A DNA stretch of 64,000 nt from NCBI GenBank assembly GCA_035606665.1, contig DATNEY010000056.1, positions 62,001-126,000 on the forward strand, in the 5' to 3' direction. Made by a program: the position numbers and the translations under genes. Positions 56,001 to 63,505 of this stretch are shown here, piece by piece (the stretch's first letter is position 1; the number at the start of each line of letters is the position of its first letter). This DNA is from DASUGC01 sp035606665. Lineage in GTDB: Bacteria; Acidobacteriota; Vicinamibacteria; Vicinamibacterales; SCN-69-37. Below the pieces are notes generated by a model. That model worked only from the letters and a program-made list of their open reading frames with translations. It had not been told where the DNA came from and made no database searches.

Positions 56001-57390
56001 GTGCGCGGCGCTCATACAAGGCTTGGCGGCAGAGGCAACAGTGGCGCCGCGCGCATTGAGCGTTCTCTTGACAGGTCCGAATTACAAGGCCGTCAACGAG
56101 CTGGTAGAGCGTGTCACGCGACAGTTAATGCTAGACACGGCGACCCCCTGCCGGATGTATCACGTATTTTCCGAACACCGCGAGGACCGGTTCTTTCGCC
56201 TTGTTCCAACGCCAGCACACCTTCAGGTGCTCGACACGCCAATTGAACCCGGCGTTGAGACGTATGAAGAAATGATCGCTGACTTGGCGAGCGGTGAGGG
56301 AATCATTATTGTCAGTGCAGTCATGCATCAGTGCGCCAGGCTCGCGCAGTATCGAGGGTGGCTGGCTCCGCTATTCGACCTGGTACTGATGGACGAAACC
56401 TCGCAAATCGACATGGCCCATGCGATGGGTCCTCTGGCCCTCCTCAAGACCGACTTTCAATTGGTGATCGCTGGAGATCATCTGCAAATGCCCCCTGTCG
56501 TACAGACTGATCCGCCACTGGGGGCCGAATACTTGGTTGGCAGTCTACAGACGTACGTCACCGAGCGGTTCAAGCTTCAAGAGAAACGTAAGCCCTTGCT
56601 TCGCAACTACCGCTCGAACCGGGACATCGTTGAGTACACCCGTGGGCTGGGTTATCCGCAAGAACTTCAGGCTGAGTATCCCGACACACGACTCACGTTC
56701 ATTGGCAGCGTTTCACATTCCATTGCCGAACTTGAAGACGTAGGACTGCCAATCTCAGAGTTGTGGGAAGGCGCTCTTCGCGCCGACCGCCCTATCGTTG
56801 CGATGACTTATCCAGACGGGATGGCGGGCCAAGCCAACGAGTTTGAGGCTTCGTGTGTTGCGTCATTGGTCTGGTTGTGGCGACAGACTGGTTCGCCCGT
56901 GTTGTCGGGGCGAAATGGAGAGGTCCCCGAGGCTCAGTGGACCGACGGCCTGTTTTGGACAGTCGGAGTTGGTGTTGTCACACCACATCGTGCGCAGCGT
57001 GCCCAAGTCGTCTTGGCCTTGCAAAAGGCTTTTCCAGACACTGACCCCAATTTGATTGAGGGCGCGGTCGATACCGTCGAGCGGTTTCAGGGTGGCGAAC
57101 GTCAGATGATTGTGATTTCCTTCGGCGTTGGCGACCCCGACGTTATTAGCGGTGAGGAACGATTCCTACTCCAGCTTGAACGCACCAACGTGGCGATTTC
57201 GAGAGCAATGGGCAAGTGTGTCGTGTTCATGTCGGACGAAGTTGCGAACCACATCCCGGACGACCGTAAGGCCGCTCAAAGTGCTCACGCACTGCGGGGG
57301 GTGGCGGACGAATGGTGCACCAATCGACTTGAGGGGTACGTTCACAGCGCTAACGGCACGCAGCGCCGCATGACACTCCGCTGGCGCTAA
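53089..57390 (+). CDS. Fused Cas4/RecB-like nuclease and Upf1/Dna2-like SF1 helicase
   Basis: A 1433-residue protein from MRFGKNVLSQNL, with GAGG 5 bases upstream. The N-terminal nuclease has Cys16 (RTECDLALLF), GFVPDVMLIE and IIDVK (about residues 138 and 175), EAEVVLYA in the position of the QxxxY motif, and a CxxC (PKCASCDW) plus NPDHYC. This is a full four-cysteine Fe-S set as in Cas4, AddB and Dna2. After a long middle region comes an SF1B helicase: GPPGTGKTKT (about 961), LVLMDETSQID (about 1102), VIAGDHLQMPP, LLRNYRSN, VERFQGGERQM and VAISRAMGK. It convergently faces a DNA methyltransferase. I infer a defence role; a DNA-repair role cannot be excluded. Confidence 0.9.
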   Translation: MRFGKNVLSQNLRTECDLALLFTLFTPKELETLGLPAPLTSRPGVVYLKEAGIEQETLIFNRLDQALGADCLGVRPDKKDGRWGNQPLKAVLDQLSTCPAVLVQPEFSVDEYREATFFQFGVTPSDFEVMPELAGFVPDVMLIENHAGGFALAATGERTAISPDDARLAISIIDVKHAHEANPSYEAEVVLYAMMLANWLEYEGFSDRFFVSTKLGLWTRAGAAKGALQDAIDDGSKTLTEIIEAVRGEVSPINLPIYVQSIRRFFSDRIPSVVRTGLADWRSLDWHVNPKCASCDWLGFREWLSPKDRQLLDANPDHYCFSRAEVVDHVSRLPLITRGSRRVLAADGISSVAAVAGTSGAEAVYSKHSRLKTDRRAIPGFATALANNETSLDPDRTDGALSRRSDLTLFVTVNFDPGSGLLTGLGLQGIFFQHFAFGQGPQTTEPKKRWRDRFIVEAKDPLAERNSVLAFLQRLAEVFAFVGDAHEDRGGPNAGETTAQIVFWDRRQFDELCLALGRNLPAILYDKDQDRLVRALAWLFPPEELQEKDNIEGQRPQIAFVVDTLRRLVRVPAVHALTLFNVVEHYHFGETPFSPPDEFYREPLSDSIPRERIYEIWSLSASGGTKSIRWGKTLKTLTQLLDGFARTIDSQVFALASVTFRIRKDFGDRLRAEAPTVDLTIPTWSQGVAHDSKLWIAWAKFEDLVARADRFAFFSADPEEAEATHESIRLVEKLADDNGLLRYRVSQESLNSKLKLDGFFCVSVDAVPGFLALPAWKVWKVLNLGDFPTDLMKVVRVSMHDLFGVTLESFNRVAAVAEFALNEFFHLDPRIAEKTELRQIIIDALGEDFDRNLSIVNGLGPNVTVRRLTNILREVRNPTIAVAAPETSEALGIKGQTIKAGTASPTPLARVLWKADVLQSSNPGWFVPQAVVSRAAQFTALNVSQADAVAEAARSQLTIIWGPPGTGKTKTCAALIQGLAAEATVAPRALSVLLTGPNYKAVNELVERVTRQLMLDTATPCRMYHVFSEHREDRFFRLVPTPAHLQVLDTPIEPGVETYEEMIADLASGEGIIIVSAVMHQCARLAQYRGWLAPLFDLVLMDETSQIDMAHAMGPLALLKTDFQLVIAGDHLQMPPVVQTDPPLGAEYLVGSLQTYVTERFKLQEKRKPLLRNYRSNRDIVEYTRGLGYPQELQAEYPDTRLTFIGSVSHSIAELEDVGLPISELWEGALRADRPIVAMTYPDGMAGQANEFEASCVASLVWLWRQTGSPVLSGRNGEVPEAQWTDGLFWTVGVGVVTPHRAQRAQVVLALQKAFPDTDPNLIEGAVDTVERFQGGERQMIVISFGVGDPDVISGEERFLLQLERTNVAISRAMGKCVVFMSDEVANHIPDDRKAAQSAHALRGVADEWCTNRLEGYVHSANGTQRRMTLRWR

Positions 57391-57398
57391 TCGACGTT

Positions 57399-58553
57399 TC
57401 AGTCAAGCAGGACCGCGTGCAAGTCAAGCTCAACTGGCGCCTTGCCGTGCGATTTCATGTGCTTCGCCTGTCGCTTGCCCGCGTCTGCCGTCCGAGCATC
57501 GCGGAGCGAGACGATGCGCCATCGATTAGCGGACGATTCCAGCGATTCCAGTAGCAACCGCTTCGCGTCAACTTGCCTTGAAGGGATCGCACCGAAGCGA
57601 ACATAGAGATGGAATTCGTCAGCGGCGCACCCAGCGAGGTTTGACCACACGTCACCAAGCGCTTCTGTGTATTCGAATGCATTGCTCATTGGTAGGCTCT
57701 CCATCGACGAATAATCGACTTTGGCGGGGCCACCCAGGAACCAATTCCTCAGCCACTGATCTGGAAGATACGTAGACATCCCAAAATACGCGGGCGATGT
57801 GATCGCCAGACTTAGTCTCGTTCGAATCCATCGGAAGTCCGAGGGTTCGGCCGCGTCGCCTTGCCAGACGCGACCGCGACACGGTTGATCAGCGTTTTCA
57901 TCCTCGGCAGCGATTCTGGAGAGCTTTCGCTCGACGGCCTTAATCACGTCAACAACTGGCGGCTTCATCCCGTGTTGCTTCCAGAACTTCCTCGCGTAAT
58001 CTGGCTTCGGCGCAAACGTTCGAGGCATCTGATTCGACAGGTAGCTGAGGAGACTGTTTACAGGACCGTGCAAACATCCTAAGACCGCCGCCCTTAGAAG
58101 GATGGCCGCGTCGCTTTTCGAACCCTGGTCACGTAAACCGGCTCGCAGTCGGCAAATGTCCCGCAAGGTAGATGCCGCATACGCATGCTGCCAGAACTCG
58201 CCGCGTGGGATCGTTATGTCTCTTCGATGCGCAATTATTCGGCGTGCGAGTGCCAGGCATTCCTCGAGGTCGATTCGAGCTAGCTTTGCTTCAGCAATTG
58301 CAACGGCAACAGGCGAACAATCGATCCCGAAGGCCTGAACATCGCGGGAGCGTGCTGCAAAAAGCGTCGTACCCCGCCCGCAGAACGGGTCGCCAACTGC
58401 CTTCGCATCTGGATGTCTCTTTAGAATCTTGAGCGGGAATTCCAAGGGAAACATCGTGAAGTACGGACAGATGGCGTTCAGGGAATAGCGACCGCTCGCC
58501 GCGAGTGGCGTCGGTCGATTCGGCGTCTCGCGGCGGCGGTCGGTACGGTGCAT
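57399..58553 (-). CDS. Site-specific DNA methyltransferase (N4-cytosine/N6-adenine type)
   Basis: A 384-residue SAM-dependent methylase. The SAM motif is GDPFCGRGTT (residues 54-63), followed by FGIDCSPVAVAIAEAKL. The catalytic motif is AITSPAYFGMSTYLPDQW (TSPAY, residues 252-256, a TSPPY variant). SNQMPRTFAPKPDYARKFW between them is typical of one family of island methylases. No separate target-recognition domain is obvious. It ends 8 bp from the nuclease-helicase stop. Together with that gene it may mark self-DNA; an alternative is an orphan methylase. Confidence 0.9.
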   Translation of the reverse strand: MHRTDRRRETPNRPTPLAASGRYSLNAICPYFTMFPLEFPLKILKRHPDAKAVGDPFCGRGTTLFAARSRDVQAFGIDCSPVAVAIAEAKLARIDLEECLALARRIIAHRRDITIPRGEFWQHAYAASTLRDICRLRAGLRDQGSKSDAAILLRAAVLGCLHGPVNSLLSYLSNQMPRTFAPKPDYARKFWKQHGMKPPVVDVIKAVERKLSRIAAEDENADQPCRGRVWQGDAAEPSDFRWIRTRLSLAITSPAYFGMSTYLPDQWLRNWFLGGPAKVDYSSMESLPMSNAFEYTEALGDVWSNLAGCAADEFHLYVRFGAIPSRQVDAKRLLLESLESSANRWRIVSLRDARTADAGKRQAKHMKSHGKAPVELDLHAVLLD

Positions 58554-58602
58554 TGGTGGCGTCTAAGTTCGGCGAATGAGTATCACAAAAGCGCAGGATG
58601 CA

Positions 58603-59001
58603 CTAAACAACTGGGCGGCTTTCGGTCCATTCAACGACTTCGCTGAGTGACCACCGGTACGCTTTCTTGCCGATTTGTCGAGGTCGCGGAAACGCTCCCT
58701 CGCGGACTCGACGGCGGAGTGTCGATTCACTCATGCCGGTGAGGAGTTCAACATCACTCCTGCGAATCAGCGGGTCTTCACCGAGGATTACTGGCGACGG
58801 TTCGATTGGACGTCTCTTCTTCGGCGGAGCACTGTCTGGCAATTCTCCTGCTGACATCGCCTTCACCGGCACTGCCTTGTTCTCCGCGTCGTGCAGATGC
58901 TGGCTGTGCGACCTCGCATCCCGCTGCTCCTTGCGTTTCCGTATGAAAGGAGGCGACACACGATCTGGATTTCGAAAGTCACGATTGGTACGGAGTTTCA
59001 T
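58603..59001 (-). CDS. AlpA/excisionase-like HTH protein
   Basis: A 132-residue protein from MKLRTNRDFRNP, with GAGG 7 bases upstream. The last 60 residues (PLIRRSDVELLTGMSESTLRRRVREGAFPRPRQIGKKAYRWSLSEVVEWTESRP) form a MerR-like winged HTH of the AlpA type. The first half is basic and disordered (RKRKEQRDARSHSQH), which is unusual for this family. AlpA proteins regulate integrase genes or direct excision. It lies immediately upstream of the methyltransferase on the same strand. Confidence 0.82.
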   Translation of the reverse strand: MKLRTNRDFRNPDRVSPPFIRKRKEQRDARSHSQHLHDAENKAVPVKAMSAGELPDSAPPKKRRPIEPSPVILGEDPLIRRSDVELLTGMSESTLRRRVREGAFPRPRQIGKKAYRWSLSEVVEWTESRPVV

Positions 59002-59240
59002 GAACACACCTCGACGACGGCAGAACTATCTGCCTCGTTGAAACAAAGTGCGTCATGCACCGTGGCGTTGCTGCGCGCGTCTCTCACCACAAGCGGAACA
59101 ACTCAGTTCCGCGCCACGGGTCAGAGGGACTCAGACGAACTTATCAGCATTCCGGTGTGTCTTTCAAACCGTCGTCGTGGGACTTCAACCGCCGGTCGGT
59201 CAGCAGACGTCATTCGCAGCCAGCAGCTTTCACCTTCTGG

Positions 59241-59492
59241 CTACAACTGGCCCATGAGACGCCAGATAGAACGCTTGATCGGCTCAACGCGATCCGCAGG
59301 GCATGGGACGGCTCGGGCGTCGCTCCGGCGATTCCAGGCTGGGCGGACCTTGTAACCCATCTGCACTTTCACGTCAGCAATCCAACACGACTTGGGAACG
59401 AAACCATCGTGTCTCTTCGTGTCAGCTTGAATCGCCGCCACGGTTGGCAATCGCTTCGGGTGCTCCTGTCGCAACGACTGATTCACTGTCAT
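59241..59492 (-). CDS. Small conserved island protein of unknown function
   Basis: An 83-residue protein whose core (RLPTVAAIQADTKRHDGFVPKSCWIADVKVQMGY) and VPCPADRVEPIKRSIWRLM tail match, from memory, a small family recurring in integrated elements of Proteobacteria and others; I cannot verify this by search. No catalytic motif is seen. It is co-oriented with the HUH-like gene upstream. Confidence 0.6.
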   Translation of the reverse strand: MTVNQSLRQEHPKRLPTVAAIQADTKRHDGFVPKSCWIADVKVQMGYKVRPAWNRRSDARAVPCPADRVEPIKRSIWRLMGQL

Positions 59493-59644
59493 CGAGGCCC
59501 CTCTAGAATCTTACCCGCACAGAATCGTGTCCCACGAAACACTGATCGTGAACGTGCTCCAGCGATCTCGAAAAACCCGGTCCGCTGACAAGCGGGTAAG
59601 CCGCCATCCCTAAGGAATTCCATTGTTTGGGTCCGGGGTCTTCA

Positions 59645-60142
59645 CTAAGTCTGCTCCATCCGCACGGCCAGCCCGCGAACGTAGACTGGAGTTTCTGGCT
59701 TGCAACTTTTCAAAATGTAACTAATCCACCCTGGACGGTATGCCTGCACATCGATGCTCGCGCTAGGGAGAAAGCGTCGACCTTGGCGCTCTTCCCTGAA
59801 CAGTCTCGTCAATGAGAGGCTTACGGCATCAACCTTTCTATCAGTCGAGTCGGCCGACGGAAGCTTCGCGGCGAAGTGAAAATGCCAGTGGGCACGGCCA
59901 CGTTCTGGCACTCCCACGATTGCGACGCGATGATGTTCCGGTCGCTTGGCGAATCGTGGCCCAAGGTATCGTCTGTTGAGACAAGCGTCCACGGTTCGCA
60001 TGATCGTGTCATGACGGTGCCAACTCAGATCAGCGTTCGGATTCACTGTCATTACGACATCAAAAGGAATGCCTTCGAGCCAATCCCGATACACCTGACG
60101 CAACACTTCAGTCTCTGTTCTCTCACTCGTTCTCAATTTCAT
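59645..60142 (-). CDS. Putative HUH-type replication initiator
   Basis: A 165-residue protein from MKLRTSERTETE, with GGAGGGG 9 bases upstream. Residues 84-89 read HWHFHF, a histidine-rich strand resembling the HUH metal motif. A tyrosine follows at residue 142 in GWISYILKSC, near where the nicking Tyr lies in small Rep proteins. The order (HUH then Tyr and Lys one helix later) fits rolling-circle or plasmid-like Rep/relaxase-type nickases. This is inference; the protein is short. Confidence 0.65.
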   Translation of the reverse strand: MKLRTSERTETEVLRQVYRDWLEGIPFDVVMTVNPNADLSWHRHDTIMRTVDACLNRRYLGPRFAKRPEHHRVAIVGVPERGRAHWHFHFAAKLPSADSTDRKVDAVSLSLTRLFREERQGRRFLPSASIDVQAYRPGWISYILKSCKPETPVYVRGLAVRMEQT

Positions 60143-60246
60143 TGATGCACACCCCTCCCATTGCTGATAACCGGTGTTGACCGACTCGGAGCGAGGCTGC
60201 GCGAGTCTCGGCCGCAAATGGCGTGCGGCCCGCGACGGCGATGCGA

Positions 60247-60615
60247 CTAACGGCAGCGGGGTTGAGTAAGAACCCAGTGCTTCAATTCAGCGACGATGAA
60301 ACCCGTTACTGTGCCGCCGAGTTGTACGCGCTTGGGGAATACTGTGCCTTTCTCCAGTCGCCACAGGTGCGCACGTGACACGTCGAGCAGGTCGCAAGCT
60401 CGTCGCGTCCTGGCAACGAGAGGCTCAACGTGCCGCTGCTGTGCGGTTGCGGTGCCGCCAGTGGCGCAGGCGGGTCGGCCTACTCGTTGGAACGATGGGG
60501 CTGTCGTGAGCGGGATGGGTTGCGAACAACGACGGACTTTGTGACGGACCTTAGCCAACACACACCTCGGAATCTGCAACGGCGCATCACGATGGGATGC
60601 CACTTCGGTGGACAT
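60247..60615 (-). CDS. AlpA-like HTH regulator, second copy
   Basis: A 122-residue protein. The ATG at 60615 has GGAGA 6 bases upstream. A low-complexity basic N-terminus precedes the AlpA core (LVARTRRACDLLDVSRAHLWRLEKGTVFPKRVQLGGTVTGFIVAELKHWVL). It shares only its fold with the AlpA-like protein at 58603. It may be the excisionase or directionality factor while the other regulates cargo; this cannot be told apart by sequence. Confidence 0.72.
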   Translation of the reverse strand: MSTEVASHRDAPLQIPRCVLAKVRHKVRRCSQPIPLTTAPSFQRVGRPACATGGTATAQQRHVEPLVARTRRACDLLDVSRAHLWRLEKGTVFPKRVQLGGTVTGFIVAELKHWVLTQPRCR

Positions 60616-61104
60616 CCGTTTCTCCGATGCTCGTTGCTAAACGCCCGAGGCTTTCTCGGTCTGCAAATAACCAATCTGGGAGTTCGAAGTGCTTCAGCGA
60701 CGCCGTTTCAGGGCGTTCCCAGTCATCACAGTTACGGTAACACGCTGAGTCAAGAGTGCCCCGCCTCCGCGAAGGCAGTATCGGGCGTGCCTCTGGTGGG
60801 TCCACGCGGAAGGCTCAGTTGCTGACGATGATTCCGAAGCTACGAGGATTTTCTGACTCACAGACATTCTCTAGCTACTGGGATTTTTCTCACTTGCCAG
60901 AACGATCTGACTACCTGTCTTGCTCCAGCAGGATCAATCCGCCCGCTCACTTGCCTGCCCCGACCTGGTTTAGGGTCGCTGGTATCGTTCACAGGACTGG
61001 ATGATCGGAGCAGTCAGACGGCCCGCCGAGGGCACATCCGCACTGTTGCTGGCCTTGTTTATCAGACAATCAGGGTTTTCTCGTCCCGAGGCTAGACAAT
61101 CAAT
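60616..61104. other. 489-bp island stretch without a convincing gene
   Basis: No frame here has family-like composition and a good ribosome site. A 72-residue minus frame at 60587-60805 is possible but unsupported. The region separates the Rep/AlpA gene group from the membrane-protein, XRE and integrase group. It could hold regulatory sequence or an origin, but I see no iteron array. Confidence 0.4.
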
Positions 61105-61386
61105 TCAACTCGTCGTGACTTGCACATTCCCCTGTCGGTCCACTTCGACGTAGGCACCCATTTCCTTTTTTCGAGTCGCAAACCAGAGGAAGTAGATGAC
61201 GGGGCCAATCAAGGTCCAAACAAAGATCAACGCCCAGAACAACGAGAACTTTCGACGCTTCGTCAATTGTGCTGTGTTCTCCGTCTGGCTCATAACCAGA
61301 TAGCCCTTTTGAACGTACGTGCGTACGGTTGCCTGAAGAATCGCTCTCGTGTCTACAGTCCGGCTTGCGACCTCATCGTTACTCAC
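61105..61386 (-). CDS. Small membrane protein of the island, unknown function
   Basis: A 93-residue protein from GTG 61386, preceded by GGGAGG. An N-terminal soluble part (AILQATVRTYVQKGYLVMSQTENTAQLTKRRKF) is followed by one hydrophobic segment of about 24 residues (FSLFWALIFVWTLIGPVIYFLWF). A short beta-like tail (GAYVEVDRQGNVQVTTS) ends it. The layout is seen in other small bacterial proteins of unknown role. It is divergent from the XRE regulator. Confidence 0.7.
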   Translation of the reverse strand: MSNDEVASRTVDTRAILQATVRTYVQKGYLVMSQTENTAQLTKRRKFSLFWALIFVWTLIGPVIYFLWFATRKKEMGAYVEVDRQGNVQVTTS

Positions 61387-61477
61387 GTTTGCCTCCCTTC
61401 CCCGTCAGGGGCCGTCAATGGTAACTTGACTCAAAGTCTATGGCGTCGAATACGGCTTCGCGGCCACGCTTCACGGC

Positions 61478-61738
61478 GTGGACGATGTCCGCGTAGTTAT
61501 TGGGTCCCGAATCCGTCAGCTACGGAAGGATCGCGGCCTGTCTCAGGAAGAAGCAGCGGCACGCGCGAACATCCATCCCACGTATCTCTCTTCCGTCGAA
61601 CGCGGTCAGCGCAACATCGCCCTTGAAAACCTGAACCGGCTCGCAAACGCTTTCAGCGTCTCGCTGGCAGCCTTCTTTTCAACCTGCACGACTCGACTAC
61701 GATCACCGGCCGCGACAAAGCGCCGACATCGGCGTTGA
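61478..61738 (+). CDS. XRE-family HTH transcriptional regulator
   Basis: An 86-residue protein whose residues about 8-62 are a complete helix-turn-helix (IGSRIRQLRKDRGLSQEEAAARANIHPTYLSSVERGQRNIALENLNRLANAFSVSL). It has a short basic tail. The start is GTG. It ends 3 bp from the stop of the convergent integrase gene. It probably represses element genes such as the divergent membrane-protein gene or the integrase. Confidence 0.88.
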   Translation: MDDVRVVIGSRIRQLRKDRGLSQEEAAARANIHPTYLSSVERGQRNIALENLNRLANAFSVSLAAFFSTCTTRLRSPAATKRRHRR

Positions 61739-61741
61739 ACC

Positions 61742-63007
61742 TCAACGGCGACCGGGTATGAACGGAATCACGTTCTCTGACGCATCCTCCTTCCCAGCAA
61801 GGATGTCTTGTAGGCGGCGGCTCCAGCCTTCGAGTGCGAACCGCATTTCTTTTGCGTACGGATAGCGGTCGTACGTTCCGGTCACGTCTTGATCGACGTG
61901 GTTAAGAATCTTCTTCAAAACGATTCTGTGGGCGCCAGCCGCTGTTAACTCCGTCGAGACGGTTCGTCTGATGTCATGCGGTCGAAATGTCACGCCGGAC
62001 TTTTGGCGCAGTCGCTGGGACGCCTTTTGGATGAATTGGACACGCTCGTTGTCACCAAATGGCGACGGGAAGAGCCATTCATTCGGAGGTCTTCGAGGTA
62101 GGCCTTTCGCGGCTCGGCCATCGTTGACCACTTGTTCGCGGCTGAGAATCCATTCTCGGTATCGCAACAACAGTTCAACTGCCTGCTTCGACAGCGGCAC
62201 GTTGTGCTCAGTGTCGTTCTTCGCATTCTGCTCAGGGATGACCCACACGCCGTTCTTCAAATCGAAGTCGGACCACTTCGCGGCGAGCAACTCGCCACCT
62301 CGCTGGGCGGTCAAGAAGCGCAGGCGAAAATGAGCGGCGACAGCGGGTGATTCTCCGTCAAGGCTGGTCCATATCAGACGGATTTCCTCAGCAGAGAGAC
62401 ATCGGGTGCGTCTCCTTTCCTTTCCTGGTGGCTTCAGGGCATAACAGGGGCTGAGGGCAATAAGGTCTCGTTCCACTGCGAACGTGAACATCGCGCTGAC
62501 AACAGCGAATGTTCGGTTGGCTAGGTACACTCGTCCTCTCTCATCGTGGATATGCTCGACGAGCGTTCGAACGTCATACCGCTTAACGTCGGCAACCTTT
62601 CGGGAACCCCACTTCGGAAGGACCTCCTTGTTCAGCAATCGTTCGTAGTACGGCCATGACTTCTTCTTGTCGAGACGCATGCGCTTGAGCAACTCCAGCG
62701 CGAGATGTTTGACGGTGGGGCCGATTCGAGCAGCTCGTTTCTCGGCCGCTGGGTCTTTCTGGGCAGCAACGTCTTGCAGTACGGACCGCGCGAGCTTTCT
62801 GGCGGCGCTCAGGCCGAGCGTTGGAAAGTCACCTAGCGTGTAGCGTCTCAGACGTCCTTGGTGTCTGTACAGCAGCACCCACGTTCGACGTCCGCTTGGC
62901 GAAACTCGGAGCGCAAGTTTCCTGACTTCCGTGTCGAAGTAATCGATCTGAAACTTACCCGGCAGGAGCTTGCGGATGTTGGAGTTTGTCAGCTTGAGTA
63001 CAGGCAT
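61742..63007 (-). CDS. Tyrosine recombinase (integrase) of the island
   Basis: A 421-residue integrase from MPVLKLTNSN. An N-terminal DUF4102-like arm-binding domain (LALRVSPSGRRTWVLLYRHQGR) precedes the core-binding domain and then the catalytic domain. The catalytic Arg is in LTAQRGGELL (about residue 236), HxxR in RPHDIRRT (344/347), His in LNHVDQDV (370) and the nucleophile Tyr in TYDRYP (379). It is a P4-type integrase, a class known to target tRNA 3' ends. It lies 158 bp from the right att site. Confidence 0.95.
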   Translation of the reverse strand: MPVLKLTNSNIRKLLPGKFQIDYFDTEVRKLALRVSPSGRRTWVLLYRHQGRLRRYTLGDFPTLGLSAARKLARSVLQDVAAQKDPAAEKRAARIGPTVKHLALELLKRMRLDKKKSWPYYERLLNKEVLPKWGSRKVADVKRYDVRTLVEHIHDERGRVYLANRTFAVVSAMFTFAVERDLIALSPCYALKPPGKERRRTRCLSAEEIRLIWTSLDGESPAVAAHFRLRFLTAQRGGELLAAKWSDFDLKNGVWVIPEQNAKNDTEHNVPLSKQAVELLLRYREWILSREQVVNDGRAAKGLPRRPPNEWLFPSPFGDNERVQFIQKASQRLRQKSGVTFRPHDIRRTVSTELTAAGAHRIVLKKILNHVDQDVTGTYDRYPYAKEMRFALEGWSRRLQDILAGKEDASENVIPFIPGRR

Positions 63008-63164
63008 AAAGGGCCAAAGGTAACACCCAGGTAACGGCACGATTGCGATGCACGGGTGTTCAACTCGTGGCATTCTAGGTCGCTATTCACTGACTGTTCA
63101 ATGAGTTAGGGAGACGAACTCGGTCAGGCGCGGTCAGGGGTTGTCAGACGCAGGCGGGCAAAAA

Positions 63165-63213
63165 GTGACTGAAAATCACGGGGTCGCCAGTTCGATTCTG
63201 GCCCTCGGCACCA
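63165..63213 (+). mobile_element. Right attachment site (att), truncated tRNA-Phe copy
   Basis: A 49-bp copy of the tRNA-Phe 3' part with one change from the intact gene. It lacks the 5' half, so it is not a functional tRNA. It marks the right boundary. Two CGGTCAGG octamers (63121-63128 and 63131-63138) lie just inside. Confidence 0.93.
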
Positions 63214-63221
63214 ATATTATT

Positions 63222-63345
63222 CCGGGGACTTCGTCCCCGGACCCCTTACTCGCTCTCTCGCTCGGCTCGCCTCCTCTGAAAAGCACCTAAGCAAGCCTCA
63301 CTACGTTCGCGAGACTCGCTCGCTGACCGCTCGCTCATTTGCCTC
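63222..63345. repeat. Dispersed repeat copy B with GGGGAC/GTCCCC hairpin
   Basis: It begins CCGGGGAC, TTC, GTCCCCGG (63222-63240), then GGACCCCTT and the CTCGCTCG/GCTGACCG-rich tail. It is the same order as copy A at 51074 and, by eye, clearly similar over about 120 bp. It lies just outside the right att. Confidence 0.65.
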
Positions 63346-63365
63346 GCGCGCCTATTTGATCTTGC

Positions 63366-63446
63366 GACACGGAGCACAAAGACACGGGGCTACTTCGGGT
63401 TAGCAAGCCTTGGAGTGTCTCCGTGTCCCGTTATCTCCGTGTGACA
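63366..63446. repeat. ACACGGAG-type imperfect inverted repeat
   Basis: Segments rich in ACACGGAG (63366-63389) and CTCCGTGT (63410-63443) are imperfectly complementary over about 29 bases. The motif is shared with the inverted repeat at 38946-39003. It is intergenic here. Confidence 0.55.
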
Positions 63447-63505
63447 AGGGCTAGCGAAGCAAGACTCGGCCGTTTGCTTCGTAATCCTCGCTGTCCTCGG
63501 CTCGC

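Larger units (their letters stand above)
51287..63213. mobile_element. tRNA-Phe-integrated genomic island, about 11.9 kb
   Basis: It is bounded by 49-bp att repeats, with a tyrosine integrase whose start is 158 bp from the right att. Gene content differs from the flanks: two AlpA-like HTH proteins, an XRE regulator, a HUH-like Rep candidate, small conserved island proteins, and a nuclease-helicase/methyltransferase module. Base composition appears visibly less GC-rich than the chromosome around it. There are no capsid, tail or conjugation genes, so it is an integrative element or satellite that is not self-transmissible by any route I can see. Confidence 0.92.

Noticed and set aside
51287..63213. 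Prophage interpretation of the island
   Set aside because: No capsid, terminase, portal, tail or lysis genes are present.
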